64,000 nucleotides of DNA from Flavobacteriaceae bacterium (lineage in GTDB: Bacteria > Bacteroidota > Bacteroidia > Flavobacteriales > Flavobacteriaceae): the NCBI GenBank assembly GCA_002862805.1, contig PKEA01000013.1:1-64000 (forward strand), in the 5' to 3' direction. Position numbers and translations under genes: made by a program. The notes under the pieces are model-generated. The model did not search any database. It saw only the letters and a program-made list of their open reading frames with translations, and was not told the origin of the DNA. Positions 6,438 through 16,157 of this stretch are shown one piece after another; positions within the stretch are counted from its first letter, which is position 1, and each line of letters begins with the position of its first letter.

Positions 6438-9065
6438 ATGAAGGGTTATTCAGTATTTTATTTCATACTAATTTCAAATTTTATTTTTTCTCAAACAATT
6501 TTAAAAGGTACTTTAAAAGACGTTGAAAATAATCTAGTTTCAAACTTGAGTGTTGTTGTTTACGACAATGAAGAAAACATTTTAGGCTATGCTATTTCCG
6601 ATTTTGATGGAAATTATTCACTTTCTTTTTCAACCAATTTAGAAAATGTTAACTTAAAAATAAAAGGCTTTAATTTTGAAACAATTTCAGAAACAATAGA
6701 AAACACTTCCCAAATAAAAAACTTTGTACTACAGCCTTCAGTAACTCAATTAAAAGAAGTAATAGTAAAGGAAAATATAATAAAACAAAAAGGCGATACT
6801 ATTAGTTATAATGTTGCCTCGTTTGCAAGTGAAAAAGACAGAACAATAGCCGATGTGTTGTCTAAAATGCCTGGAATTGATGTGTTATCTGATGGAAAAA
6901 TTTTATATCAAGGCAAACCGATTAATAAATACTATATTGAAGGTTTAGATTTATTAGAAGGAAAATATAATTTAGCAAATAAAAATTTACCATTTAATCA
7001 AGTTTCAAAAGTTCAAGTTTTAGAAAACCATCAGCCTATAAAATTATTAGATAGCCTAACTTTTTCTGAAAACGCAGCATTAAATATTAAATTAAAAAAT
7101 AATATTTCGTTTACAGGTCAAGCAGAATTAGGTATTGGAACAAATCCAATATTATATCATGCGAATATTACACCAATGCTTTTTTCTAAAACAAGGCAAA
7201 TTATTGCTTCGTATCAAGCTAATAATGTGGGTAATAATATAAGCAATCAAAATAAAGTATTAACTATCGAGGATTTAATTGATAAATTGGATGCAAATAA
7301 TGAAAAAGAGGATTGGCTATCTATTCAGGCTTTAAGTGCTCCAAGTTTTTCCGAAAAGCGGTGGCTTAATAATAACACGCATTTAGCATCGGTAAATTTC
7401 TTACAAAAGCTAAAAAACGAACTCCAATTAAAAGCCAATTTTTCGTATTTTAATGATTATCAACAGCAAAATGGATATGCTCAAACAAATTTTTATACAA
7501 TAGCCGATACAATTAAGCTTTTAGAAATAAAACAAAATAAAATTTTCACAAACAATCTTGATGCAAACATTACGCTAGAACAGAATACTAAAAAGAAATA
7601 CTTTAAAAATAAATTTCAGTATAAAGCTTTTTGGGATAGTCAAACGGGTTATTTAAATGTAAATAATTCGGAAATTCAACAACGTTTAAGTAATCAGTAC
7701 TTTACTATAAATAATAATTTCAAACGAGTTTTTGTTATAGGCAAACAATTGTTTACAATACATTCTAATGTAGCATTAAGTAAAACGCCTCAAAACCTTA
7801 TTGTTTCTCCAGGTCAATTTGGAGATTTACTTAATAATGGAGATAATTATCAATTGTTACAACAAAATGCAAAAAGCACTAAATTAATTACGAATAATGC
7901 TTTAAACTTTACTAAAGCACTACATTCATTTACTATAAATCAACGTTTGGGATTTTTGTATGAAAATGAAAATCTTAATTCTGAAATAGTTGTAAATAAT
8001 ACAATACTAAATTCAACAGATTTTCATAATAATCTTAGTTTTAATAAGTATAAAATTTATTTAGAGCCACAAATTCAATACAAAAAAAACAATTGGCGGC
8101 TTGAGTTTAAAGCACCTGTAAATAATTATTTTTTTAAATGGCAACACACACAAAATTTAAACAATCAGAAAAATAAGATTGCTTTTGAACCTAAGATAAA
8201 TATTTCAAAAGAACTTAATGCTTTATGGAAAATAAGTACAAGTTACAACAGAAGCTTTCAATTTGGGAAAACCAATCAAATTTATGGAGGTTACATTTTA
8301 ACTAATTATAGAAATATTCAACGTTTTAATGCGGTTTTACCAGAAAGTATTAGCAACAGTTATAATTTAGGTGTGAATTATAAAAACCCTATATCATCTT
8401 GGTTTGGCTATGTTTTTTATACGTTTTCAAATACACAAAATAATATTTTATACAATTCTTCAATTAATCAGTTTGGAGCGGTAGAAGTGCAAGCCGTTCA
8501 AATGGATAATAAAAGAAAAAATTATAATGTAAATTTCAAATTAAGTAAATATGTGTCTAAAATTAATTCAACTTTTAGTTTTAACTCAATCTTTTCGCAA
8601 TCAATTTTCTCACAATTAATTAATAACAATTTAAATCAAATTGCAAACAATAATATAGTTTTAGAATTTAAAATTAATTCAGAAATAGTAAAATGGTTTG
8701 AAGTTGAGATGAAATCGAATTCTAGTTTTTCTAAAAACAAAATAGGAAGTTCCAAAATCAAAACTATTACAAATCAACTGCATAGTTTAAATTTAAATTT
8801 TTATCCAAAAGAACTGCATTATTTTGCTTTTAACACAGAATTTTTAATTAATAATTCATTCGATAAAAATAACGAATATAATTTTTTAGATTTTTTATAT
8901 CGTTATACTTGGAAAAAGAAAAATATTGATTTCGAATTTCAATTAAATAATATTTTTAACACGGCAAACTATACAACAATTTCAGTTTCCAATTTTAGTT
9001 ATGTTGAAACAAATTTTCAATTAAGACCTAGACAAGTTTTTTTTAAAATGCGATTTTCACTTTAA
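6438..9065 (+). CDS. TonB-dependent receptor-like outer-membrane barrel with carboxypeptidase-like N-terminal domain
   Basis: 875 residues. A signal peptide (1-19, ending FIFSQ) is followed by a carboxypeptidase-regulatory-like beta-sandwich (about 20-105, TILKGTLKDVENN to FVLQPS), a plug-like segment (about 108-220: GDTISYNVASFASEKDRTIADVL, PGIDVLSDGKILYQGKPI, YYIEGLDLLEG) and a long region of amphipathic strands to the C-terminal FFKMRFSL, whose final aromatic/hydrophobic pattern suits outer-membrane insertion. No TonB box is obvious, so energy coupling is uncertain. It is the last gene of the peptide/GLPGLI locus and ends directly against the convergent folate cyclo-ligase gene with no bases between the stops. 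It is unusually rich in Asn, Ile and Lys. Substrate unknown; a peptide is one possibility given the neighbour. Confidence 0.85.
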   Translation: MKGYSVFYFILISNFIFSQTILKGTLKDVENNLVSNLSVVVYDNEENILGYAISDFDGNYSLSFSTNLENVNLKIKGFNFETISETIENTSQIKNFVLQPSVTQLKEVIVKENIIKQKGDTISYNVASFASEKDRTIADVLSKMPGIDVLSDGKILYQGKPINKYYIEGLDLLEGKYNLANKNLPFNQVSKVQVLENHQPIKLLDSLTFSENAALNIKLKNNISFTGQAELGIGTNPILYHANITPMLFSKTRQIIASYQANNVGNNISNQNKVLTIEDLIDKLDANNEKEDWLSIQALSAPSFSEKRWLNNNTHLASVNFLQKLKNELQLKANFSYFNDYQQQNGYAQTNFYTIADTIKLLEIKQNKIFTNNLDANITLEQNTKKKYFKNKFQYKAFWDSQTGYLNVNNSEIQQRLSNQYFTINNNFKRVFVIGKQLFTIHSNVALSKTPQNLIVSPGQFGDLLNNGDNYQLLQQNAKSTKLITNNALNFTKALHSFTINQRLGFLYENENLNSEIVVNNTILNSTDFHNNLSFNKYKIYLEPQIQYKKNNWRLEFKAPVNNYFFKWQHTQNLNNQKNKIAFEPKINISKELNALWKISTSYNRSFQFGKTNQIYGGYILTNYRNIQRFNAVLPESISNSYNLGVNYKNPISSWFGYVFYTFSNTQNNILYNSSINQFGAVEVQAVQMDNKRKNYNVNFKLSKYVSKINSTFSFNSIFSQSIFSQLINNNLNQIANNNIVLEFKINSEIVKWFEVEMKSNSSFSKNKIGSSKIKTITNQLHSLNLNFYPKELHYFAFNTEFLINNSFDKNNEYNFLDFLYRYTWKKKNIDFEFQLNNIFNTANYTTISVSNFSYVETNFQLRPRQVFFKMRFSL

Positions 9066-9629
9066 TTAAAATTCTATAATCTCATCACTCGTCACACAAA
9101 AGTCTAATTTTACATCACTTTCAAATACATCTTCAATTAATTCTTCAGGTTCAAAGAATGAAAGACCAATTTTAACAACATCTGGTTTGCATCCGCTAAG
9201 AAATTTATCGTAGAATCCTTTTCCGTAGCCAACTCTGTTTCCTAGTTTGTCATAGGCTAAAAGCGGTACAAAAACTACATCAATCATTTCTGTAGGGACA
9301 TTTAAACCATTAATAGGTTCAGGAATATTGTAATCGTTTTTTTTAATCTTGGTGTTTTCTGTTAGTAAAAAATGCAACATGGAAGTAGTGGCGAAATCAC
9401 TTTTAGAAATCACAATTTCTTTATCTTTTGCTTGTAAAATATTTAAAATATATTCAGAATTAACTTCTTTTTGTTCTTCAATAGGTAAAAATAAATGGTA
9501 ATAGGTTTTATCCCAAATGTCCAGTTGAACCAATTGATTCGCTATAGCCAAACTCTTCTCTTCAATTTCTTGTTCGGTTAACTTTTCCCTTTTTCCTTTA
9601 TACTTTTTCCTTAATTCTTTCTTAAACAT
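9066..9629 (-). CDS. 5-formyltetrahydrofolate cyclo-ligase
   Basis: Converts 5-formyl-THF to 5,10-methenyl-THF with ATP in the cytoplasm, recovering a folate form that would otherwise inhibit one-carbon enzymes. The 187-residue protein has the usual length, the basic N-terminal K-K-x-L-R-x-x-Y-K start with substrate-binding residues, the FLPIEEQKEV segment and the signature NRVGYGKGFYDKFL near 133-146. It overlaps the upstream PLP decarboxylase gene by 8 bases (9622-9629), which indicates translational coupling. Its stop codon touches that of the convergent barrel gene. Confidence 0.93.
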   Translation of the reverse strand: MFKKELRKKYKGKREKLTEQEIEEKSLAIANQLVQLDIWDKTYYHLFLPIEEQKEVNSEYILNILQAKDKEIVISKSDFATTSMLHFLLTENTKIKKNDYNIPEPINGLNVPTEMIDVVFVPLLAYDKLGNRVGYGKGFYDKFLSGCKPDVVKIGLSFFEPEELIEDVFESDVKLDFCVTSDEIIEF

Positions 9630-10854
9630 GTAAAGACGCTTTCAATTCGTCTATAAAAGTAGTTAAATGTTCTATTTCTACGTGGTCCATGAGTACAATT
9701 TTATACCATTTGTTGTCATCATTGTGTTGTTGAGGTACTAAATCGTATTTTTCTGCAATTTCATGAGGAATATTTTCTGCATGAATGGTTACAATGTTCA
9801 TGTGTGGTTCTCTGAAATATGAAATATTTAGTTTGTCTAATTCATTACAAAGAAATTGTGTGCGCATTTGTAAGATGCTTATTTTTTCAAACCAACCGTT
9901 TGGTCCATATGTAAATAATATCATCCAAACCGCTACCGCATTTGCGCCAGAACGACTTCCGCAAAGCGTTAAATCCATTCCTTCTACATATTCGGCTTCT
10001 TTAGTAAGTACGTTTTCAATTAATCCTTTACGACAAATGAAAACACCAGTTCCGTATGGAGCTTGTAGCATTTTATGTGCATCAATTGTAATTGAACTAA
10101 TTTTAGGATTACTAAAGTTAATTACTGAATCTTTATTACTAAACGGATAAACAAATCCGCCGTAAGCGCCATCAATATGTAATTTATATGCAACATTGTG
10201 CTTTTCTAAAAGTGAAGTATAATCGTCTGGATTATCAACCGAACCAAACATAGTTGTACCCATATTAGAAACTGCAATAAAGTATTTTTTACCATTTGCT
10301 TTGGCATCTACAATAATTTGTTCTAAAGCTGTTTTGTCAATATTTCTTTCATTGAAATGAACAGGAATTTTCATCCATTCAATTTGCAATAAGTTAGAAG
10401 CTTTTGGAATGGAATAATGCGTGTCTTCTGAAGCTAAAATGACAATTTCCGATAATTTTGCGTCAAAATTATGCATGAAATAATTTCTAAATACCCAAAT
10501 AGCTTGAATGTTTGCCTCAGTTCCTCCAGGAGCAATGTATCCATCAAATTCATCAAGATTAAAAACGTCTGTGGCTAAAACATTTAAAACTTCGCGCTCA
10601 ATTTCTTGTGTACCGCTAAAAGCAGTTTCAGAAGTTCCAAAAGTATGGCAGCCAATATTGTTTGGATTAGCGACATACGTTTGTAAGGTAGGAGCGTCTT
10701 TTAAAAAGGGAGCATCGTCATAAAAAACTTTTCCGTCTAATTTTGATGCGGGGTAACCCAAAGAAATATCTTTAGAAAAATTTACATTTTCAAATAATGC
10801 TTTTTGTACTCTTTCTTTTAACTGTTCTTGTTTTAACTTTTTCCAGTACTTCAT
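9622..10854 (-). CDS. PLP-dependent group II decarboxylase family protein
   Basis: 410-residue cytoplasmic PLP enzyme of the fold I decarboxylase group (histidine, glutamate, aromatic amino acid decarboxylase relatives). Visible motifs: APGGTEAN (109-115), H146 in SEDTHYS, the ring-stacking position, HIDGAYGG with D228 contacting the pyridine nitrogen, and the Schiff-base lysine K261 in ITIDAHKMLQAPYGTGVF. The substrate cannot be read from sequence; histidine decarboxylase-like is a plausible annotation. A TAGTTTTG -7 box lies upstream on the minus strand, and the gene leads the cyclo-ligase gene with an 8-base overlap. Confidence 0.85.
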   Translation of the reverse strand: MKYWKKLKQEQLKERVQKALFENVNFSKDISLGYPASKLDGKVFYDDAPFLKDAPTLQTYVANPNNIGCHTFGTSETAFSGTQEIEREVLNVLATDVFNLDEFDGYIAPGGTEANIQAIWVFRNYFMHNFDAKLSEIVILASEDTHYSIPKASNLLQIEWMKIPVHFNERNIDKTALEQIIVDAKANGKKYFIAVSNMGTTMFGSVDNPDDYTSLLEKHNVAYKLHIDGAYGGFVYPFSNKDSVINFSNPKISSITIDAHKMLQAPYGTGVFICRKGLIENVLTKEAEYVEGMDLTLCGSRSGANAVAVWMILFTYGPNGWFEKISILQMRTQFLCNELDKLNISYFREPHMNIVTIHAENIPHEIAEKYDLVPQQHNDDNKWYKIVLMDHVEIEHLTTFIDELKASLHV

Positions 10855-10870
10855 TATACTATAGTTTTTA

Positions 10871-10878
10871 CAAAACTA
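10871..10878 (-). promoter_or_regulatory. -7 promoter box for the PLP decarboxylase operon
   Basis: Minus strand TAGTTTTG, an exact TAnnTTTG match, 17 bases before the ATG at 10854. The -33 region has no clear TTG. Confidence 0.5.
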
Positions 10879-10915
10879 AAGATTGAAGAAACATGAAAAC
10901 ATGATAATTGTTAGG

Positions 10916-11884
10916 TTACTCTTCTAATTTGGTAGATATGTGAAAAATAGCATCTCCTTGATAGACAATTGGCGCATCATTTACATTGATTAAATAGCCG
11001 TCATTTGGCGCTTTAACTTTGTGCTCTACTTTTCCAAATGGATCTGAAATAGTTGCCAGTATATCACCTTTATTTACAAAGCTCCCAGCTTTTATTAAAC
11101 CAATAAACATTCCTGAAAAGTGAGCTCTAATCCAATTTGATTTTTCTATAAATAACGTTTCGTCGTAGGTAAAATTAGCTTCTTTTTTAGGGTTTAGCAT
11201 GTCTAAATGTGCTAAGAAACGTTTTGCTCCGTCAACACCTTCTTCAGTAATTTCAGCATTTAAGTCTAATGATTTTCCACCTTCAAAAAGCAACATTTTT
11301 ACACCTAGTTTTGTAGAAGCATTTCTAAACGAACCTTGAATGTTTTTAGAATAAAGTGTAAACGGGGCATTGAATACTTTTGCCAATTCCTTTAATTCTG
11401 CATTATTTGGGATAATTCTTATTTGAGCGGCGTTAAAACGACTTGCTCCGCCGGCATGAAAATCGACCGCATAATCTACAACCGGAATAACGTCTTTTAC
11501 TAAAAAGTGTGCAAATCTGCTTGCTAAGGAGCCATTTTTACTTCCTGGAAAAACACGATTTAAATCGCGACCATCAGGAAATTGACGACTTTGGTTTACA
11601 AATCCAAAAATATTGATAATTGGAATGCAAATTATGGTTCCGCACTTTGGTTTATTTATTTTATTTATAATTAATTGTCGTACAATTTCGGTTCCGTTAA
11701 TTTCATCGCCATGTAACCCAGCACTAAATAATACAACCGGACCTTCAATTTTAGATCGCTCTATAATTATCGGAATTTTAAGCTTGGTCATGGTGTGTAA
11801 TTTTGCAATTTCTACTTCAATAGTTTTGCTTTCACCAGGTAAAATGGTTTCGCCTAAAAGTTGTATGATGTTGTTGTTTTTCAT
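10916..11884 (-). CDS. Succinylglutamate desuccinylase/aspartoacylase family metalloprotein
   Basis: 322 residues of the AstE/AspA (M14-like) family, zinc deacylases. The zinc site reads GLHGDE with H58 and E61, followed by DGRDLNRVFPG with the substrate-binding Arg pair, and VDFHAGG with the third metal histidine. The C-terminal 90 residues form a biotinyl-lipoyl-like beta domain (AGSFVNKGDILATISDPFG), as in the shorter bacterial branch of the family. The true substrate in this branch is unknown; it is often annotated with ATP-grasp peptide ligases, but no such gene is next to it here. It is followed by the PLP decarboxylase 61 bases downstream, which has its own -7 box. Confidence 0.85.
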   Translation of the reverse strand: MKNNNIIQLLGETILPGESKTIEVEIAKLHTMTKLKIPIIIERSKIEGPVVLFSAGLHGDEINGTEIVRQLIINKINKPKCGTIICIPIINIFGFVNQSRQFPDGRDLNRVFPGSKNGSLASRFAHFLVKDVIPVVDYAVDFHAGGASRFNAAQIRIIPNNAELKELAKVFNAPFTLYSKNIQGSFRNASTKLGVKMLLFEGGKSLDLNAEITEEGVDGAKRFLAHLDMLNPKKEANFTYDETLFIEKSNWIRAHFSGMFIGLIKAGSFVNKGDILATISDPFGKVEHKVKAPNDGYLINVNDAPIVYQGDAIFHISTKLEE

Positions 11885-11952
11885 AAATCTATAATATCTG
11901 TTAAAAGTAGTAATTTCAGGAATAGAAAATAGTAGTAGAATAAAAATCTATG

Positions 11953-11960
11953 TAAATTTG
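11953..11960 (+). promoter_or_regulatory. -7 promoter box for uvrC
   Basis: TAAATTTG is an exact TAnnTTTG match 24 bases before the uvrC ATG. No good TTG lies at -33. Confidence 0.5.
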
Positions 11961-11984
11961 TGAATTAAGCGATATCTTTAATCA

Positions 11985-13784
11985 ATGTCTACTACAAATC
12001 TCGAGCTTCAAATACAAACTTTGCCCGACAATCCTGGCGTTTATCAATATTTTGATAAAGACGACAAGATTTTATATGTTGGTAAAGCAAAGAATTTAAA
12101 AAAAAGAGTTTCGAGTTATTTTACTAAAAGTCACGATAATTATAAAACCAGTGTTTTAGTAAAAAAAATAGTTTCCATTAAACATATTGTAGTTGCCACA
12201 GAATCAGATGCGCTTTTATTAGAAAACAATCTGATTAAAAAACTACAACCAAGATATAATATTCTTTTAAAAGATGATAAATCCTATCCATGGATTTGCA
12301 TTAAAAACGAACCCTTTTCAAGAATATTTCCAACAAGAAGAGTTACAAAAGATGGTTCAGAATATTATGGTCCGTATACCAATTTTAAGATTGTCAATAC
12401 GATTTTAGAAATGATTAAAGAATTATATCCTTTACGAACTTGCAACTATGATTTGTCACATGCTAATATAAAATCAGGAAAATATAAAGTTTGTTTAGAA
12501 TATCATATTGGAAATTGTAAAGGTCCTTGTGAAGGTTTTGAGTCATTAGAAAATTACCAAAAACAAGTAGAAGCTATTCGACAAATTTTAAAAGGAAATT
12601 TTAAAGACAGTTTAAAAGAATTTAAAATTCAAATGAAAGCGTTTGCTGAAGATATGGAATTTGAAGCGGCTCAAAAAATCAAAGAAAAAATACAAGTTTT
12701 AGAAAGTTATCAGGCAAAATCAACAGTTTTAAATCCGAAATTATCTAATATTGATGTGTTTTCAATTGTTTCAGATGAAGCAATGGCTTATGTGAATTTC
12801 TTACAAATTTCTCACGGAGCAATTGTGCGTTCGCATACTATGGAAATTAAGAAAAAGCTAGAAGAAACTGATGAAGAGCTTTTAGAATTGGCAGTAGTTG
12901 AGCTTAGAGAACGTTTTAAATTATTGTCGCGCGAAATTATTTTACCATTTCCACTTTCATTGGGAGAAAATTTAAAAATTACAGTTCCGCAATTAGGTGA
13001 TAAACGACAAATCTTAGATTTATCCATTCGAAATGCTAAATATTATCGAATGGATCAATTGAAACAAATTAAAATTGTAGATCCAGATAGGCATACCAAT
13101 AGAATTATGGCTCAAATGAAGAAAGATTTACGTCTTTCGGTTGAACCAAGACACATAGAGTGTTTCGATAATTCTAATATTCAAGGAACAAACCCTGTAG
13201 CGGCTTGTGTAGTTTTTAAAGATGGAAAACCCAGTAAAAAAGATTACCGTCATTTTAACATCAAAACAGTGGAAGGTCCAGATGATTTCGCTTCCATGGA
13301 AGAAGTTGTTTATAGAAGATACAAACGTTTGCTCGATGAAAAAGAACCATTACCACAATTAATCATTATTGATGGAGGAAAAGGACAATTGTCTTCGGCT
13401 TTAAAAAGTTTAGACGATTTAGGTTTGCGTGGAAAAATTGCTATAGTTGGAATTGCAAAAAGACTTGAAGAATTGTTTTATCCAGAAGATCCCATTCCAT
13501 TATATTTGGATAAAAAATCGGAGACTTTAAAAATCATTCAGTTTCTTAGAAATGAAGCGCATCGTTTTGGAATTACACATCATAGAGATAAAAGAAGTAA
13601 GGCAGCATTAACAAATTCATTAGAATCTATTCCTGGAATTGGCGAAAAAACAATGATAACGTTACTAAAACATTTCAAAAGTGTTAAAAGAATGCAATTG
13701 GCAACGGAAAAAGAAATTTCAGAGGTCGTTGGGCTTTCTAAAGCAAAAAAAATTACCGACTTTTACAAAACAATACAACAATAA
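11985..13784 (+). CDS. uvrC: Excinuclease ABC subunit C
   Basis: Makes both incisions in nucleotide excision repair with UvrA and UvrB. In the 599-residue protein the GIY-YIG nuclease is N-terminal (Y20, YVG at 31-33, R41, catalytic E80 in LLLENN). Four cysteines C153, C170, C178 and C182 match the cluster-binding pattern known in UvrC. A UVR helix pair for UvrB contact lies near 205-242, an RNase H-like second nuclease domain follows (ECFDNSNIQG, IIDGGKGQ, the EAHRFGITHHR segment), and a helix-hairpin-helix pair (SIPGIGEKTMITLL, VVGLSKAKKI) ends the protein. The patatin gene starts 7 bases after the stop, so both are probably on one transcript. Confidence 0.98.
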   Translation: MSTTNLELQIQTLPDNPGVYQYFDKDDKILYVGKAKNLKKRVSSYFTKSHDNYKTSVLVKKIVSIKHIVVATESDALLLENNLIKKLQPRYNILLKDDKSYPWICIKNEPFSRIFPTRRVTKDGSEYYGPYTNFKIVNTILEMIKELYPLRTCNYDLSHANIKSGKYKVCLEYHIGNCKGPCEGFESLENYQKQVEAIRQILKGNFKDSLKEFKIQMKAFAEDMEFEAAQKIKEKIQVLESYQAKSTVLNPKLSNIDVFSIVSDEAMAYVNFLQISHGAIVRSHTMEIKKKLEETDEELLELAVVELRERFKLLSREIILPFPLSLGENLKITVPQLGDKRQILDLSIRNAKYYRMDQLKQIKIVDPDRHTNRIMAQMKKDLRLSVEPRHIECFDNSNIQGTNPVAACVVFKDGKPSKKDYRHFNIKTVEGPDDFASMEEVVYRRYKRLLDEKEPLPQLIIIDGGKGQLSSALKSLDDLGLRGKIAIVGIAKRLEELFYPEDPIPLYLDKKSETLKIIQFLRNEAHRFGITHHRDKRSKAALTNSLESIPGIGEKTMITLLKHFKSVKRMQLATEKEISEVVGLSKAKKITDFYKTIQQ

Positions 13785-13790
13785 AAATTT

Positions 13791-16004
13791 ATGAAAAAGT
13801 TAATCTTGTTAATAAGCCTACTAATGATTTCCCAAATCAGCTTTGCACAAGATTCAATTACAACTAATAAAAAACCAAAAATTGGATTAGTTTTAAGTGG
13901 TGGTGGAGCCAAAGGACTTGCTCATATAGGTGTTTTAAAAGTAATTGATTCATTAGGAATAAAGGTTGATTATATTGGTGGGACAAGTATGGGCGCTATA
14001 ATTGGGGGTTTATATGCTTCTGGTTATAGTGGTAAAGACTTAGAGTACTTATTCAACCATGTTGATATTGAAGCTTTGTTACAAGATTATACACCAAGAA
14101 ACTCAAAGTCTTTTTATGAAAAAAGAAACGATGAAATTTATGCAGTAACACTACCTTTTTATAAATTTAAAGTAGGCCTACCCTCTGGTTACTCTAAAGG
14201 TCTTTATAATTTTAATTTGCTTTCAAAATTAACACTTCATGTTGCTGATGTAAATGACTTTAGTAAATTAAAAACACCTTTTTTTTGTATTGCTACAGAT
14301 GCAGAAACAGGAGAAGAGGTAATTCTAGATAAAGGTAATTTGGCAAAAGCTTTAGTGACGAGTGGAGCTTTGCCTACTTTGTATAATCCTATAGAGATTG
14401 ATGGAAAGCTTTTAATTGATGGAGGTGTAGTTAATAATTACCCGGTTGAAGAATTAAGAAAAAGAGGCGCAGATTTTATAATTGGAGTAGATGTACAAGA
14501 CGGACTTAAAAGCAGAGATCAATTAAATGATGTTACCAGTTTGTTAGGTCAAATTAATAGCTATTCTATGGCTGAAAAAATGACAAAAAAAATTAAACAA
14601 ACAGATATATATATTAAGCCAGATATTAAAGGGTATAACGTTATTTCTTTTGATAAAGTTTCAGAGTTAATTCCTAAAGGCGAAGTTGCAGCCAAACAAC
14701 TTCTGTGTAGCTCTCCTTTATTAGAAAAAAACCAAACAACGCTTTTAAAAGATGAAATTATTGTTTCAAATGCTATTTATATAAGTAATGTTGAAATTAA
14801 CAAACTAGAAAATTTTACCCGAGCCTATGTTATGGGTAAGTTGAAAATTAAACAAAACACCATTGTATCTTTTGAAGATCTTGAAAAAGGAGTAAATAAT
14901 TTAAATGCTACTCAAAATTTCAGCTCTGTTTTTTACTCATTTAAAAATGTTGAAGATGGCACAAAATTAATTCTAGAATTAAAAGAAAAAAAAGTCAATA
15001 GGTTTTTAAAATTTGGGCTACATTATGATGATTTGTTTAAAAGCGGCGCTTTATTAAATGTCACTCAAAAAAAAATAATAGTAAAAAATGACGTACTTTC
15101 ATTAGATTTAATTTTAGGGGATAATTTTAGATACAATTTAAATTACTATATAGATAACGGTTTTTATTGGAGTTTTGGAATTAACTCTAGATATTCAACT
15201 TTTAATAAAAATATTCCATCAGATTTTAATAATGGAGTTACTTTAACAACATTAGGAATTAGTTCGTTAAATGTTGATTATTCTGATTTATCGAATCAAA
15301 TTTATTTACAAACAATATTTGCTCAAAAATTTTCCATTGGAGGAGGATTAGAGTTAAAACATTTAAAAATTAAATCTGAAACATTATTGTCTACTAATCC
15401 TGTCTTTGATAAAAGTGATTATTTATCTTTTTTTGGATATTTAAAATTTGATACTTTTAATCAAAAGTATTTTCCAAAAAAAGGAGCTTATTTTAATGGA
15501 GATTTTAAAACATTTGTTTATTCATCTGATTATAATGATGATTTCGAAAATTTTTCAATTGTAAAAGGAGATGTTGCTGTAGTTCAAACCTTTTTCAAAA
15601 AAATAGCGGTTAAATTACAATCAGAAGCAGGATTTGCGATTGGCGAGAAAAGTACAAGTTCTTTTGATTTTGCTTTGGGAGGTTATGGTTTTACAAGTTT
15701 AAATAATTTAAGGCCCTTTCTTGGCTATGATTTCGTGAGTTTGCTGGGAGATAGTTATATTAAAGGTAGTGTAGTTGCCGATTATGAATTTTTTAAAAAA
15801 CATCATTTAGAATTTTCCGCAAACTACGCAAACATTGGAACGAATATCTTTGAAGATGATACTTGGGTGTCTAAGCCAATGTATTCTGGTTACGGCATTG
15901 GTTATGGATTTGAAACCATTATTGGGCCAATTGAAATAAAACATTCTTGGTCACCAGAAACCGGTAAACATTTTACTTGGTTTACGGTTGGATTTTACTT
16001 TTAA
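13791..16004 (+). CDS. Patatin-like phospholipase fused to an outer-membrane barrel
   Basis: 737 residues. Signal peptide 1-20 (ending ISFAQ). The patatin domain (about 31-300) has the oxyanion loop GGGAKG at 37-42, the nucleophile S66 in GGTSMG and the dyad aspartate D210 in IDGG. After it comes a POTRA-like stretch (about 320-400) and a C-terminal Omp85/BamA-type barrel to about 737 ending in WFTVGFYF. This layout is that of PlpD-type (type Vd) autotransporters, in which the lipase is presented at or beyond the outer membrane. Expected activity is phospholipase A. It sits 7 bases behind uvrC, which is probably a transcription convenience and not a shared pathway. Confidence 0.92.
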   Translation: MKKLILLISLLMISQISFAQDSITTNKKPKIGLVLSGGGAKGLAHIGVLKVIDSLGIKVDYIGGTSMGAIIGGLYASGYSGKDLEYLFNHVDIEALLQDYTPRNSKSFYEKRNDEIYAVTLPFYKFKVGLPSGYSKGLYNFNLLSKLTLHVADVNDFSKLKTPFFCIATDAETGEEVILDKGNLAKALVTSGALPTLYNPIEIDGKLLIDGGVVNNYPVEELRKRGADFIIGVDVQDGLKSRDQLNDVTSLLGQINSYSMAEKMTKKIKQTDIYIKPDIKGYNVISFDKVSELIPKGEVAAKQLLCSSPLLEKNQTTLLKDEIIVSNAIYISNVEINKLENFTRAYVMGKLKIKQNTIVSFEDLEKGVNNLNATQNFSSVFYSFKNVEDGTKLILELKEKKVNRFLKFGLHYDDLFKSGALLNVTQKKIIVKNDVLSLDLILGDNFRYNLNYYIDNGFYWSFGINSRYSTFNKNIPSDFNNGVTLTTLGISSLNVDYSDLSNQIYLQTIFAQKFSIGGGLELKHLKIKSETLLSTNPVFDKSDYLSFFGYLKFDTFNQKYFPKKGAYFNGDFKTFVYSSDYNDDFENFSIVKGDVAVVQTFFKKIAVKLQSEAGFAIGEKSTSSFDFALGGYGFTSLNNLRPFLGYDFVSLLGDSYIKGSVVADYEFFKKHHLEFSANYANIGTNIFEDDTWVSKPMYSGYGIGYGFETIIGPIEIKHSWSPETGKHFTWFTVGFYF

Positions 16005-16035
16005 AACTTATTTTTTTTTACGATATTTGTACTAT

Positions 16036-16101
16036 ATGAAACCAAATTGGATCGGTTTATTAGCGCATTTAAAATTCCTTATCAAGAGAAATCCTGAATG
16101 A
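16036..16101 (+). other. Short open frame of 21 codons in the hmgA leader
   Basis: In the 153-base gap between the patatin gene and hmgA an ATG at 16036 opens a 21-residue frame (MKPNWIGLLAHLKFLIKRNP plus E) ending at TGA 16099-16101. It could encode an amphipathic, basic micropeptide or a leader peptide, but there is no ribosome-binding support and such frames also arise by chance. The rest of the gap shows no clear promoter consensus; GATATTTG at 16022-16029 is one base from a -7 box. Confidence 0.25.
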
Positions 16102-16157
16102 GGTGCATTTTTTGTAATTAAAGTAAAATAAAAATTAACCCTTTAAACAAAAAAAAC

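Noticed and set aside
16075-16125. SAM-I riboswitch before hmgA
   Set aside because: Only the opening string resembles an S-box; the GGAGGGA core, the other helices and the space for about 110 bases are missing, and hmgA is not a methionine gene.
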